Shown one piece after another: positions 6,552 through 13,282 of a stretch of DNA of 15,042 nt (positions are counted from its first letter, which is position 1; every line of letters starts with the position of its first letter). Origin of the DNA: Deltaproteobacteria bacterium (GTDB lineage: Bacteria > Myxococcota_A > Polyangia > HGW-17 > SLPX01). The translations under genes were made by a program, and so were the position numbers. The notes beneath the pieces were generated by a model. It searched no databases. It saw nothing but the letters and a program-made list of their open reading frames with translations, and was not told the DNA's origin. The stretch is taken from positions 1-15,042 of the forward strand of contig JAABSF010000017.1 of assembly GCA_011390535.1 (NCBI GenBank), given 5' to 3'.

Positions 6552-6653
6552 ATGGAAGATGGAAAAGACCCAATATCCCCTATTAACAAACTAATGGTAA
6601 TTTATACAGGACTTGTAATCGCGGTGTTTTGCTTTCGAGCAAGTACATTGTAA
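6552..6653 (+). CDS. Candidate 33-aa single-pass membrane small protein
   Basis: An ATG at 6552 follows AAAGGAG by six bases, a near-ideal Shine-Dalgarno arrangement, and opens a frame of 33 codons ending in TAA at 6651-6653. The peptide has an acidic, Pro-containing head (MEDGKDPISPINK) and a hydrophobic stretch (LMVIYTGLVIAVFCF, about residues 14-28), ending in RASTL. This is the layout of small inner-membrane proteins. It ends 57 bases before the probable lipoprotein gene and may be co-transcribed with it. It matches no family I recognise, and its short length means chance cannot be excluded. The ribosome binding site is the strongest support. Confidence 0.5.
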   Translation: MEDGKDPISPINKLMVIYTGLVIAVFCFRASTL

Positions 6654-6710
6654 CTCAGTACCAAAAATAGGGATAGTAGCAACAAAATATTATCAGAAAG
6701 GGATGGAGTC

Positions 6711-8528
6711 ATGGTTTTACATCGAAACACAAAAAAGAGTGTGGCCGGATTATTTAAAAATCTAGTTAAGCTGGGCTGGGTTTTTCTTTTATGTCTGCTG
6801 ATTGTCCCGGCAGGCTGCAATGAGAAAGGCAAGCCCGAAGGACCATATTCGGAAAACAGACTTATCAAAGAACTCAACAGCCTCTTCCTTGAATACGACT
6901 TTAAGGAGAAAACCCCAAAGGATCTTCAGCGACTACACCAAACCTCAACTGATGGCAAATCCATGGTAGCCGCCGTAAAATTTTACTTGATCGCGCGGAC
7001 ATACATGGACTGGTTATTGACAGCGATAATCCAAAACGATTCTGATCTGCTTCGAGGCCTGTTTGCAAATCTCAATTTGGATAGCAACTGTTGCCCCAAA
7101 GACAAGAGGTGCATTCGCTCTCGACGTATAGATCTGAAATCGTCCTGCACAGAAAAACTGCAAAAGAAATTGCACGCCCAATTCCAAAAGTTGCACGATC
7201 TAGAAGGAAAAGAAGGCTCATACACAGAGCTTGCAAAAAAAGCACAGAAGCTTTTGCAAGCTCTATTAATGGATAGTAACACCCGAGGCACAGGCTATCG
7301 TTCAGTCTTCAGCCGTTTGTCTAAGGCAAAGGATCCGGTAGGCAACCGAGCCAGCCTGTTGATATTAGTAGAAGGAGCCTCCAGACTGAGCGCTGTTTCA
7401 GTGTCTCCACCGAGTCGAGCGGGTTATTTGATGTCTTTTTTGGCCCCTCACTGGTGCGAAGAGCCCATAGAACGAATCCGCCCGGAAATGTCGGATCAAG
7501 AGATCAGAAGAATACTTATCCCAAGTGAGTGCGGATACAAATGCGAAGAGATCTCGGTTTTACCCAAACAGACCGCAGAGGCCTACAAAACAGTTGTAAA
7601 AAAGTGTTCGGCGGTTTTTCTCGGATTTGACCAACAGCAAGAAGAGAAACGCTATTTTACTCAGCAATCCTTTGTGGCATTCAGAGCCTTGAATATGTTG
7701 GTTGCACAAGCCGCTCACCTTCAAAGAGACGAAACGGATCCGCTGCTAAAAAAACACAGTGAACTTTTGTTGCTTTTGCATAAACAGCTTTGGGACCTAC
7801 GTGTGGCGCTCCCATATCCACCTGTTATGGCGACTCAAGACAGCGTGATTGAGCCTCCCATTGTGCGCACAGTTGAAAACATGGAGATCTATGCTCCCAT
7901 ACATATTGTAATGGATGAAAAAAACTATTATGTCGGCATAATGCCGTATGCGGGGATCAGCAGAAAAGAGGCCCGTTTACTCGATGTCGAAGAGGGTTAT
8001 ATTCTGCCCGGCAACGCTCAGCTGATACCCAAAGCAAAAGGTCCGTTGGTGAGCCTGCAGGCCATGATCAAGAGGGCTCGTATCACAGCGGCACATGTTC
8101 GGCCTCCGGAATGGAAAGGCGAGAGACATTCGTCCTGGATATCCATCTACGCCGATCATGAAACAAATCTTGAAAATCTAAAAACTCTCTTGGGACAGCT
8201 CTCAAAAGTTCCAAACCCTCCAATAGAGGCCGTGCAGCTCGTTTTTGTTAACAGCCCCGTCGGCGGAGCGGCTTCACAGGGAGCCACACTGCATATGGGC
8301 AAGCCTCCTAAGGGAGAAACTTCCGCCATGAAAATCCTTCCCGGAAAAGACGGGCGCACTAATTGGGAAATTCTCCCCATAAAAGGCGAAGAACAAGAAG
8401 AGCCGGAAGGCTCTGCTCCTGTAGCACTGGTCATCGAAGAAGCTCAAGGGAACCTTGAAAATCTCATCAGGAGTATTGTTCAGGCCAGACAAAAACATGG
8501 ACCAGCATCAATATACTGGGAGATTTAA
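6711..8528 (+). CDS. Probable lipoprotein of unknown function, Cys-rich, with C-terminal TolR/ExbD-like repeats
   Basis: This 605-aa protein is probably exported. A basic start (1-20) leads to a hydrophobic segment (about 21-33) ending in VPAGC, so C36 is a plausible lipidated Cys, although Pro at -3 makes the lipobox atypical. The rest is hydrophilic. It contains eight further Cys: C127, C128, C134 and C146 form one cluster, and C249, C274, C278 and C299 a second, which suggests disulfides in the periplasm. Near the C-terminus two segments, about 472-512 (WISIYADHETNLENLKTLLGQL) and about 570-605 (VALVIEEAQGNLENLI), share the NLENL pattern. They loosely resemble the periplasmic beta-alpha modules of ExbD/TolR (inference). 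AAAGGGA lies seven bases before the ATG. No named family is recognised. A weak GAGA...TCTC-TTTT hairpin follows the stop. Confidence 0.85.
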   Translation: MVLHRNTKKSVAGLFKNLVKLGWVFLLCLLIVPAGCNEKGKPEGPYSENRLIKELNSLFLEYDFKEKTPKDLQRLHQTSTDGKSMVAAVKFYLIARTYMDWLLTAIIQNDSDLLRGLFANLNLDSNCCPKDKRCIRSRRIDLKSSCTEKLQKKLHAQFQKLHDLEGKEGSYTELAKKAQKLLQALLMDSNTRGTGYRSVFSRLSKAKDPVGNRASLLILVEGASRLSAVSVSPPSRAGYLMSFLAPHWCEEPIERIRPEMSDQEIRRILIPSECGYKCEEISVLPKQTAEAYKTVVKKCSAVFLGFDQQQEEKRYFTQQSFVAFRALNMLVAQAAHLQRDETDPLLKKHSELLLLLHKQLWDLRVALPYPPVMATQDSVIEPPIVRTVENMEIYAPIHIVMDEKNYYVGIMPYAGISRKEARLLDVEEGYILPGNAQLIPKAKGPLVSLQAMIKRARITAAHVRPPEWKGERHSSWISIYADHETNLENLKTLLGQLSKVPNPPIEAVQLVFVNSPVGGAASQGATLHMGKPPKGETSAMKILPGKDGRTNWEILPIKGEEQEEPEGSAPVALVIEEAQGNLENLIRSIVQARQKHGPASIYWEI

Positions 8529-8811
8529 CGCCTCTCTTTTTCACAAAATATGGGAGCACCCGACGGTTAAGCCGATGGCGACTGAAATAATGGAACCAAT
8601 TCCTCCGGCTCTGCTTCAATGTCCTTCCCCTGCCGATATCTCTATTTTTACTCCACACACCCAAAAGTTCCTTTTGATTCTTGGGAACTAAAAATCGTGG
8701 TCTATTATTTTTCAGTCTAGAGGATAAAATGAAACCATAAGCTTCTGTTTGAACACATAGCGTGTTCATTGATTGCCCATACAATCGTGAATAAAAAAGG
8801 AGCATAGCATT
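8529..8811 (+). other. Upstream region of the Trk/RCK membrane protein gene
   Basis: This 283-bp gap holds a weak terminator tail at its left end, the perfect inverted repeat at 8750-8768 and the ribosome binding site AAGGAG before 8812. There is no GG-N10-GC sigma-54 site on the plus strand. A possible -10 (TACAAT, about 8780) has no good -35. No gene is supported. Confidence 0.5.
8750..8768. promoter_or_regulatory. Perfect inverted repeat TGAACAC-N5-GTGTTCA, candidate operator
   Basis: Seven-base arms (8750-8756 and 8762-8768) around ATAGC form a 19-bp dyad 43 bp before the ATG of the Trk/RCK gene. Size and position fit a dimeric DNA-binding regulator. It has no T-run and the arms are only moderately GC-rich, so a terminator role is unlikely. 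Confidence 0.5.
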
Positions 8812-9612
8812 ATGCTTGGAATCGTCGGTTTAATAGCCCTGTTGTCAGTGCTCGGACTTTCATTGATCATCACCAGATTCGCAACCATCGCTCTTGGAAT
8901 GACAGGGCTGTCTGAACACGCGGCCAGGTTCCAGGCTCGTTCAGCTTTTACAGGCACCGGTTTCACTACTCAGGAAGCTGAAAAAGTAGTGCAACACCCG
9001 GTTCGCAGACGCATCATCATGGGCTTGATGATCATACGCAGCGCCGGATTGGTCACCATAGTAATATCTCTCATTCTTTCTTTTGCCGGCGCGGAAGAAG
9101 AATCACAAACGCTTTGGCGGCTGGCAGCATTTATCGGCGGGGTGTTTTTGCTGCTTTTGCTCTCTCGCAGCCATTATGTCAACATTATCTTGAGCTTCGT
9201 CATGAACCGGGTGTTAAAGCGTTGGAGCAATCTGGAGATAAGAGATTACTTCAGCCTGCTGCGGCTGCACGGAGATTATCATGTAACAGAGCTGGCGTTA
9301 AACGAAGGTGATTGGCTTGTAGGAAAGAAAATAGAGCAGTGCCGGTTACGTGATGAAGGTGTGCTGATCCTTGGGTTGGTGAGAGAAGACGGCAGCTATG
9401 TAGGGGCACCGAAAGCGGATACTGATTTTTATTCGGGAGACACTCTGATCCTGTACGGCCGGGCTGAAGCTCTAAAAGAATTGGACCAACGCCAATCCGG
9501 CAGCAAAGGAGATCGGGCTCACGAAACTGCGGTCGGGGAACAGAGGCGTCATCTTGCAGAGCAAGATAGACAAGAGAGGGAACACAAGGAAAAGAGAGAG
9601 CGAGAGATCTGA
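8812..9612 (+). CDS. Membrane protein with Trk-like pore motif and RCK_C (TrkA-C) domain
   Basis: This 266-aa protein has TM1 at about 2-20, then RFQARSAFTGTGFTTQEAE (39-57), which resembles the P-loop and selectivity-filter region of TrkH/KtrB K+ transporters. Two further hydrophobic segments follow (about 69-92 and 103-118, possibly extending to 130). A cytoplasmic RCK_C/TrkA-C domain (about 153-226; GDWLVGKKIEQCRLRDEG ... DTLILYGRAEAL) normally binds small ligands such as nucleotides and gates ion flux. The last 40 residues are a highly charged, probably helical tail rich in R, E, K and Q. Members of this compact group are usually annotated as TrkA-C domain proteins, and their transport activity is not established as far as I know. 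A role in K+ or other ion control under stress is inference. AAGGAG precedes the ATG. Confidence 0.85.
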   Translation: MLGIVGLIALLSVLGLSLIITRFATIALGMTGLSEHAARFQARSAFTGTGFTTQEAEKVVQHPVRRRIIMGLMIIRSAGLVTIVISLILSFAGAEEESQTLWRLAAFIGGVFLLLLLSRSHYVNIILSFVMNRVLKRWSNLEIRDYFSLLRLHGDYHVTELALNEGDWLVGKKIEQCRLRDEGVLILGLVREDGSYVGAPKADTDFYSGDTLILYGRAEALKELDQRQSGSKGDRAHETAVGEQRRHLAEQDRQEREHKEKREREI

Positions 9613-9762
9613 GGATGGATGGATGGTATGTAAAACCACCTTACTGACAGGATTAACAGCGGAAAACTGGAAATCGATCAAAAGATATGACCATGATGAC
9701 CATTCGGTCCGGATTCGGACAGGTCGGCAGAGAGTATTATTTACTCTTCTCCACTTTTGCGA

Positions 9763-10233
9763 TCATTCTTTGCCTTTACTATCATTCTGTTCGGCCCTTA
9801 TCGTCAACACGGGGCACTTTGCATTTCTTACAACCTTTTCGGCGACAGAGCCAAACACAAGATGACGCCACCCTGTCAGCCCATGAGTCGCGACCACTAT
9901 AAGATCGACGTTCTCCTCTTCCGCTGTCTCCACAATAAGCTGTGAAGCCTCTCCATGACGAACTCTGGTTTCCGCCTCCACCTTTTCAGACAAATCGTTC
10001 TTTTTAATCTTCGCTAATTTCTTACCCGCCTCCGCATCCAGCTCTTTTTGATAGGCCGGAACATCAAAAGCCACAGGAGCCCGGGGAGCTACAAGTGATG
10101 GAATATTTGACACCACGTGGACCAACACCAGCTTCGCTCCGAAATGTAATGCCAAGTCATCTGCGGTACGCAAGGCCTTATAAGATGGTTCACTAAAATC
10201 AGTGGGCCAGAGGATTTTGTTAAAATCGATCAT
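9763..10233 (-). CDS. Universal stress protein, UspA family
   Basis: This 156-aa single-domain Usp opens with MIDFNKILWPTDFSEPSYKAL, typical of the family. It carries the nucleotide-binding signature as A115-T-H-G118-x9-G128-S129 (ATHGLTGWRHLVFGS), close to the ATP-binding consensus G-x2-G-x9-G-S/T with Ala at the first Gly. It ends in the usual CPVLTIR strand. It is probably a cytoplasmic, dimeric, ATP-binding protein made under starvation or respiratory stress. The start is ATG at 10231-10233 with AGGAGA upstream. It converges with the Trk/RCK gene across a 150-bp gap and has a candidate sigma-54 promoter upstream, linking it to the NtrC-type regulator nearby. Confidence 0.95.
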   Translation of the reverse strand: MIDFNKILWPTDFSEPSYKALRTADDLALHFGAKLVLVHVVSNIPSLVAPRAPVAFDVPAYQKELDAEAGKKLAKIKKNDLSEKVEAETRVRHGEASQLIVETAEEENVDLIVVATHGLTGWRHLVFGSVAEKVVRNAKCPVLTIRAEQNDSKGKE

Positions 10234-10296
10234 TGTTCTGTTTCTCCTTACTTTCCGAATTTTTCTTAAATCTTATGCGCATCATACACTCAAAAC

Positions 10297-10312
10297 TGCA
10301 AAGATTGTTCCA
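10297..10312 (-). promoter_or_regulatory. Candidate sigma-54 promoter of the universal stress protein gene
   Basis: Read on the minus strand the site is TGGAACAATCTTTGCA, with a perfect -12 (TTGCA) and TGGaAC at -24. Exactly ten bases lie between GG (10311-10310) and GC (10299-10298). The start of transcription would fall near 10286, some 50 bases before the uspA-like ATG. This is the best of the three sigma-54-like sites seen. Confidence 0.65.
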
Positions 10313-10550
10313 TTAACCTGTCGCCGGAGACGGCCATCCCGCCAATTTCCTTGGAAATGCTCTTCCCACGGGCTTAAAGGCTGTCTCAAAAATAACTTCT
10401 GGAATCGGACGCCGATCCATCCCTCTGTGCTGCAATGTCTTACACCCGGATTTATTCCTCTTTCCCACAACGAAGAAGTACCATAAAATAGGATCTTTAC
10501 GGTCTGATAGGATTATTGTGTCCATACTCATTGTCCTCGCGCAACACATT

Positions 10551-10570
10551 AGTAATCCACAGTAATCCAC
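10551..10570. repeat. 10-bp tandem duplication AGTAATCCAC x2
   Basis: Two identical 10-bp units abut at 10551-10560 and 10561-10570, one helical turn apart, in the middle of the divergent intergenic region. Sites spaced at one turn would lie on the same face of the DNA, as wanted for an enhancer-binding protein, but duplication by slippage is equally possible. Confidence 0.9.
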
Positions 10571-10761
10571 GGAACTCATATCGAGGTTCACCCGTAAAGG
10601 CTCATATTGCCTCTGGAACTTACGAGTTAGTATGATACCCGCTATAGTGCCGGTAAAGAAAGGGCCCAGAGCCTATAGGTTAAAAACCAAGTTGAGCGCT
10701 TCACCGCCCACAGGTCCGGCCACCGTGTTGTTCCGATGTAGGTCAAATGGGAACCTGCCCT

Positions 10762-10777
10762 TGGATCAAAATTTGCA
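10762..10777 (+). promoter_or_regulatory. Candidate sigma-54 promoter upstream of the receiver-like gene
   Basis: TGGATCAAAATTTGCA has a perfect -12 (TTGCA) and TGG at -24, with ten bases between GG (10763-10764) and GC (10775-10776). The CAC part of the -24 element is poor. Transcription would begin near 10788, giving a leader of about 185 bases before the preferred ATG at 10974. Confidence 0.5.
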
Positions 10778-10973
10778 AGTATTATTACAATTAGAAATAG
10801 AACTGACAAAATTTTTTTAAACCAAAATGTGTGCTGCAGGTTACTCAGTAAGAAAACTCTAATAAGAAGCTTTCTCTTCGGCCACCCACCGATCACTATG
10901 TATTTTGTCGGTTATGCACTATCTGGCAGGTATTGTCGTCACAGCCGGAGAGTTTCAAGGATATTCAATACTC

Positions 10974-11366
10974 ATGATTATTCGCTTTTACTCATCGTAT
11001 AAAACAGCCTATCCGGCAGAGATCGAGAATTTACTCATAGAGCATTTTGCCGATCAAGTAGTCGAGAGCTATCGGGATCCGAAGCGTATTGTTCGCAGTT
11101 TCAGAATCCCCGGAGGTGATAGGGCTGTCGCAGTGTTGGTTACGGAAGACCTTGATGAGCTGAGGTTTTTCGCTGATCGCAGTGATCTGCTTTGTGAGAG
11201 TGCCCACAGCATCATCGTGATTTTAACCATGCAAAAAGAAAATGCGATCCGATTGGTGCATCATCTACGCCCCAGCTTTATCTACCAAAAAGGAGACAAC
11301 CTGGACACTCTGGCTGCGGTGTTGAGCAAGGTTATCTATGAAAAAGAAAGAACGAGACAATTGTGA
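10974..11366 (+). CDS. Small receiver-like protein of unknown function
   Basis: From the ATG at 10974 the product is 130 aa. The frame is open further left, with a TTG at 10905 and an ATG at 10914, but neither has a ribosome binding site. AAGGA (10957-10961) lies 12 bases before 10974, which is long but the best available. The alternating pattern VAVLVTED, SIIVILTM, PSFIYQKGD, LDTLAAVLSKVI resembles strands 3-5 and the last helix of a CheY-like fold, with K in YQKGD near the conserved Lys. No clear phosphoacceptor Asp pocket is visible. I have a general impression of similar short proteins (RPRFLxxxDSDFSDVxAVL) beside histidine kinases in sulfate reducers, but name no family. It lies 156 bp before the kinase gene and may be a partner of it. 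Coding status is good; fold is tentative. Confidence 0.75.
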   Translation: MIIRFYSSYKTAYPAEIENLLIEHFADQVVESYRDPKRIVRSFRIPGGDRAVAVLVTEDLDELRFFADRSDLLCESAHSIIVILTMQKENAIRLVHHLRPSFIYQKGDNLDTLAAVLSKVIYEKERTRQL

Positions 11367-11486
11367 AACACCGCAAAATATGGGTTTTTTGTGTTCCACT
11401 GCCAAAATATTTAAGAGCCGTTTGACCAGACCGGACCATTTATGTTTTCATAATGAGTGGACAAAAAAAGCCGTTAACGATGATAG

Positions 11487-11493
11487 AAAGGAG
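11487..11493 (+). promoter_or_regulatory. Ribosome binding site implying an ATT start for the histidine kinase
   Basis: AAAGGAG is followed by eight bases and then ATT at 11502-11504. That ATT is in frame with the kinase ATG at 11523 and downstream of an in-frame TAG at 11484. The ATG itself is 29 bases from this site and has no other. Either translation begins at the rare codon AUU, or it begins at the ATG with a poor ribosome binding site. Confidence 0.5.
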
Positions 11494-11522
11494 AAGTCCA
11501 TATTTCTTTAAATCCGTCTAAA

Positions 11523-13193
11523 ATGAGAATAGAAGAGCTACAAAAACGTTTAGAAGAGTTGGAAGCAGAGCTTAAACGCAAAGATAACCTCATCGAGCTT
11601 TTACGAGCCGAAGCCGGCAAAAGCGGTGACAAATATTCAAAGCAAGAGTCTCTGCTGTCGGAACAGATAGGTCTACAGAGCAGAACTGAGCAGGATCGGC
11701 TGCTGCTATCTCAAGCTGTCGAACAAATTCATGAAGGGGTGCTCATTTTCAACCCGGAAGGAAAAATATTTTATGCAAACAAGGCATTTGAGCAAAACAC
11801 CGGTTTTACCCGCCGGGAGATTCTGGGCCAAGATATCAGCAGTTTAAACGGTCGGGGCAAAGATGCGAAGCTGAGCAAAGCAATGAAGAGTGCTATCTCC
11901 TCCCAGGGTGTTTGGCGAGGTAATGTTTTCCGAGAAAAGGGCACCCATAATGCATCAATCTTTGATGTGACAATCTCACCGGTGAAAAACAAAAAAGGAG
12001 ATATCATAAATTATATCTCTGTTGAACGAAATGTAAGCCGGGAGATAAGCTTAAAACGAGAGCTTCACCAAGCCCAGAAAATGCAAGCTCTGGGTACGCT
12101 GGCAGGGGGAATTGCACACGACTTCAACAATGTGTTGATGCCCATAATCATAAACACTGAGCTGATGCTCTGGGACGCAGAAGATGGCAGTGAACAGCAC
12201 AATTACCTCAAGCAATGTTTGGATGCCGCCAACCGCGGAAAAGAGCTGATTCACCAAATTGTGACATTCAGCCGCAGAGAGGCCAAGTCATACAAACCCG
12301 TAGAAATTGTTCCTATCGTCAAAGAAGCACTTAAGCTTCTTCGCTCGTCACTGCCCTCAACTATCCACATGGATCAAGAACTTTCCTCCGAGACCGGGCT
12401 CGTGCGAAGCGATCCAACACAGATACACCAAATCCTAATGAACTTGTGTTCCAACGCCGCCGACTCTATGTCTCCTCTGGGAGGTGAACTGAGCATCGCG
12501 GTAAACCCCGTTACTGTCACACACGATAATGCCGACCACTACCCTGACCTGAAACCGGGTTCCTATGTAGAATTAAAAATTGGCGACACAGGGTCCGGAA
12601 TTGAACCCGAGTTAATGGATCGTATCTTCGACCCATTTTTTACCACAAAAAAAACAGGTGAGGGCACAGGCATGGGCCTAGCCGTGGTGGACGGCATCGT
12701 AGAAAGTCACAATGGAGAGATTTCTGTGGAAAGCAAACCGAATGTGGGCACCAATTTTAGTGTGTATTTGCCCATGCTCGCAATGAAAAGCAAAACAAAT
12801 AAAGGTAGTCGTAATGTTTTACCCGGCGGAGGTGAACGTATCCTCGTTGTAGACGATGAGCAAACAGTGCTCACCTCCCTGGAGAACATTTTGCGCAAGC
12901 TGAATTATGAGGTCGTCACCACCGACAACGCAAAAAAAGCTCTGAGCATGCTTGAGTCCAATCCCGAGAGCTTCAACTGTGTTTTGACGGATCAGACCAT
13001 GCCGGATTTAACAGGCGCCGAGCTATCAAAGGCTATCTTAGAAATCCGCCCCGATCTTCCCATTATCTTGTGCACAGGTTACAGTAACCTGATTGACAAG
13101 AAGAAAGCGCAGGAGTTGGGCATTAAGGGGTATCTTGAAAAACCTGTTACCCCGCAAAAGCTGGCAAAAACATTGAGGATGGTTCTGGATTAG
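11523..13193 (+). CDS. Hybrid sensor histidine kinase (coiled coil - PAS - HisKA - HATPase - receiver)
   Basis: This 556-aa protein has no TM segment, so it senses a cytoplasmic signal. An N-terminal charged coiled coil (about 1-65) precedes a PAS domain (about 62-175; GVLIFNPEGKIFYANKAFEQ). The HisKA dimerisation helix carries the phosphorylated H199 in GGIAHDFNNVL. The HATPase domain shows the N box (N311), G1 DTGSGI (355-360), F box DPFFTTK (370-376) and G2 GTGMGLA (381-387). A C-terminal receiver (about 438-556) keeps D444/D445, the phosphoacceptor D490 (LTDQTMP) and K540. HDFNNVL-type kinases with an attached receiver are common in deltaproteobacteria. The NtrC-type regulator gene begins 60-90 bp downstream, so the two form a likely phosphorelay. 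Coordinates use the ATG; a start at ATT 11502 would add seven residues. Confidence 0.96.
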   Translation: MRIEELQKRLEELEAELKRKDNLIELLRAEAGKSGDKYSKQESLLSEQIGLQSRTEQDRLLLSQAVEQIHEGVLIFNPEGKIFYANKAFEQNTGFTRREILGQDISSLNGRGKDAKLSKAMKSAISSQGVWRGNVFREKGTHNASIFDVTISPVKNKKGDIINYISVERNVSREISLKRELHQAQKMQALGTLAGGIAHDFNNVLMPIIINTELMLWDAEDGSEQHNYLKQCLDAANRGKELIHQIVTFSRREAKSYKPVEIVPIVKEALKLLRSSLPSTIHMDQELSSETGLVRSDPTQIHQILMNLCSNAADSMSPLGGELSIAVNPVTVTHDNADHYPDLKPGSYVELKIGDTGSGIEPELMDRIFDPFFTTKKTGEGTGMGLAVVDGIVESHNGEISVESKPNVGTNFSVYLPMLAMKSKTNKGSRNVLPGGGERILVVDDEQTVLTSLENILRKLNYEVVTTDNAKKALSMLESNPESFNCVLTDQTMPDLTGAELSKAILEIRPDLPIILCTGYSNLIDKKKAQELGIKGYLEKPVTPQKLAKTLRMVLD

Positions 13194-13282
13194 AGGTTAG
13201 CTTATAAGCGTTTGCATATAAGTGTTTTTGGGTATATTCATTAATCATAAACATGACATCCAAACATTCAGGCGAAAGCAAA

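Larger units (their letters stand above)
10234..10973. other. Long intergenic region between divergent usp and receiver-like genes
   Basis: About 740 bp between divergent genes hold a sigma-54-like site at each end (10297-10312 minus; 10762-10777 plus), so the middle is a natural place for shared enhancer-binding sites. A 10-bp tandem duplication (10551-10570) lies near the centre. Open frames exist on both strands (for example minus 10591-10313 and minus 10896-10642), but they lack ribosome binding sites and family resemblance. A short stretch on the minus strand at about 10750-10670 reads as a Gly-rich peptide but is broken by stops. I see no supported gene and no tRNA. Confidence 0.55.

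Noticed and set aside
9707..9720. Small hairpin GTCCG-GATT-CGGAC as a bidirectional terminator between the Trk/RCK and usp genes
   Set aside because: The position between convergent genes is attractive, but the five-base-pair stem has no adjacent T-run in either direction.
10313..10896. Open frames on both strands in the usp / receiver-like intergenic region as genes or remnants
   Set aside because: They lack ribosome binding sites, show mixed low-complexity composition and overlap candidate promoters. The one Gly-rich minus-strand stretch is interrupted by a stop and matches no family I can name.
10905..10973. TTG (10905) or ATG (10914) as the start of the receiver-like gene
   Set aside because: Neither has a Shine-Dalgarno sequence. 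The ATG at 10974 has AAGGA upstream and begins where the domain-like sequence begins, although the longer form is not excluded.
11458..11472. Sigma-54-like TGG...GC site upstream of the histidine kinase
   Set aside because: Only nine bases separate GG and GC. Sigma-54 promoters do not tolerate this spacing.
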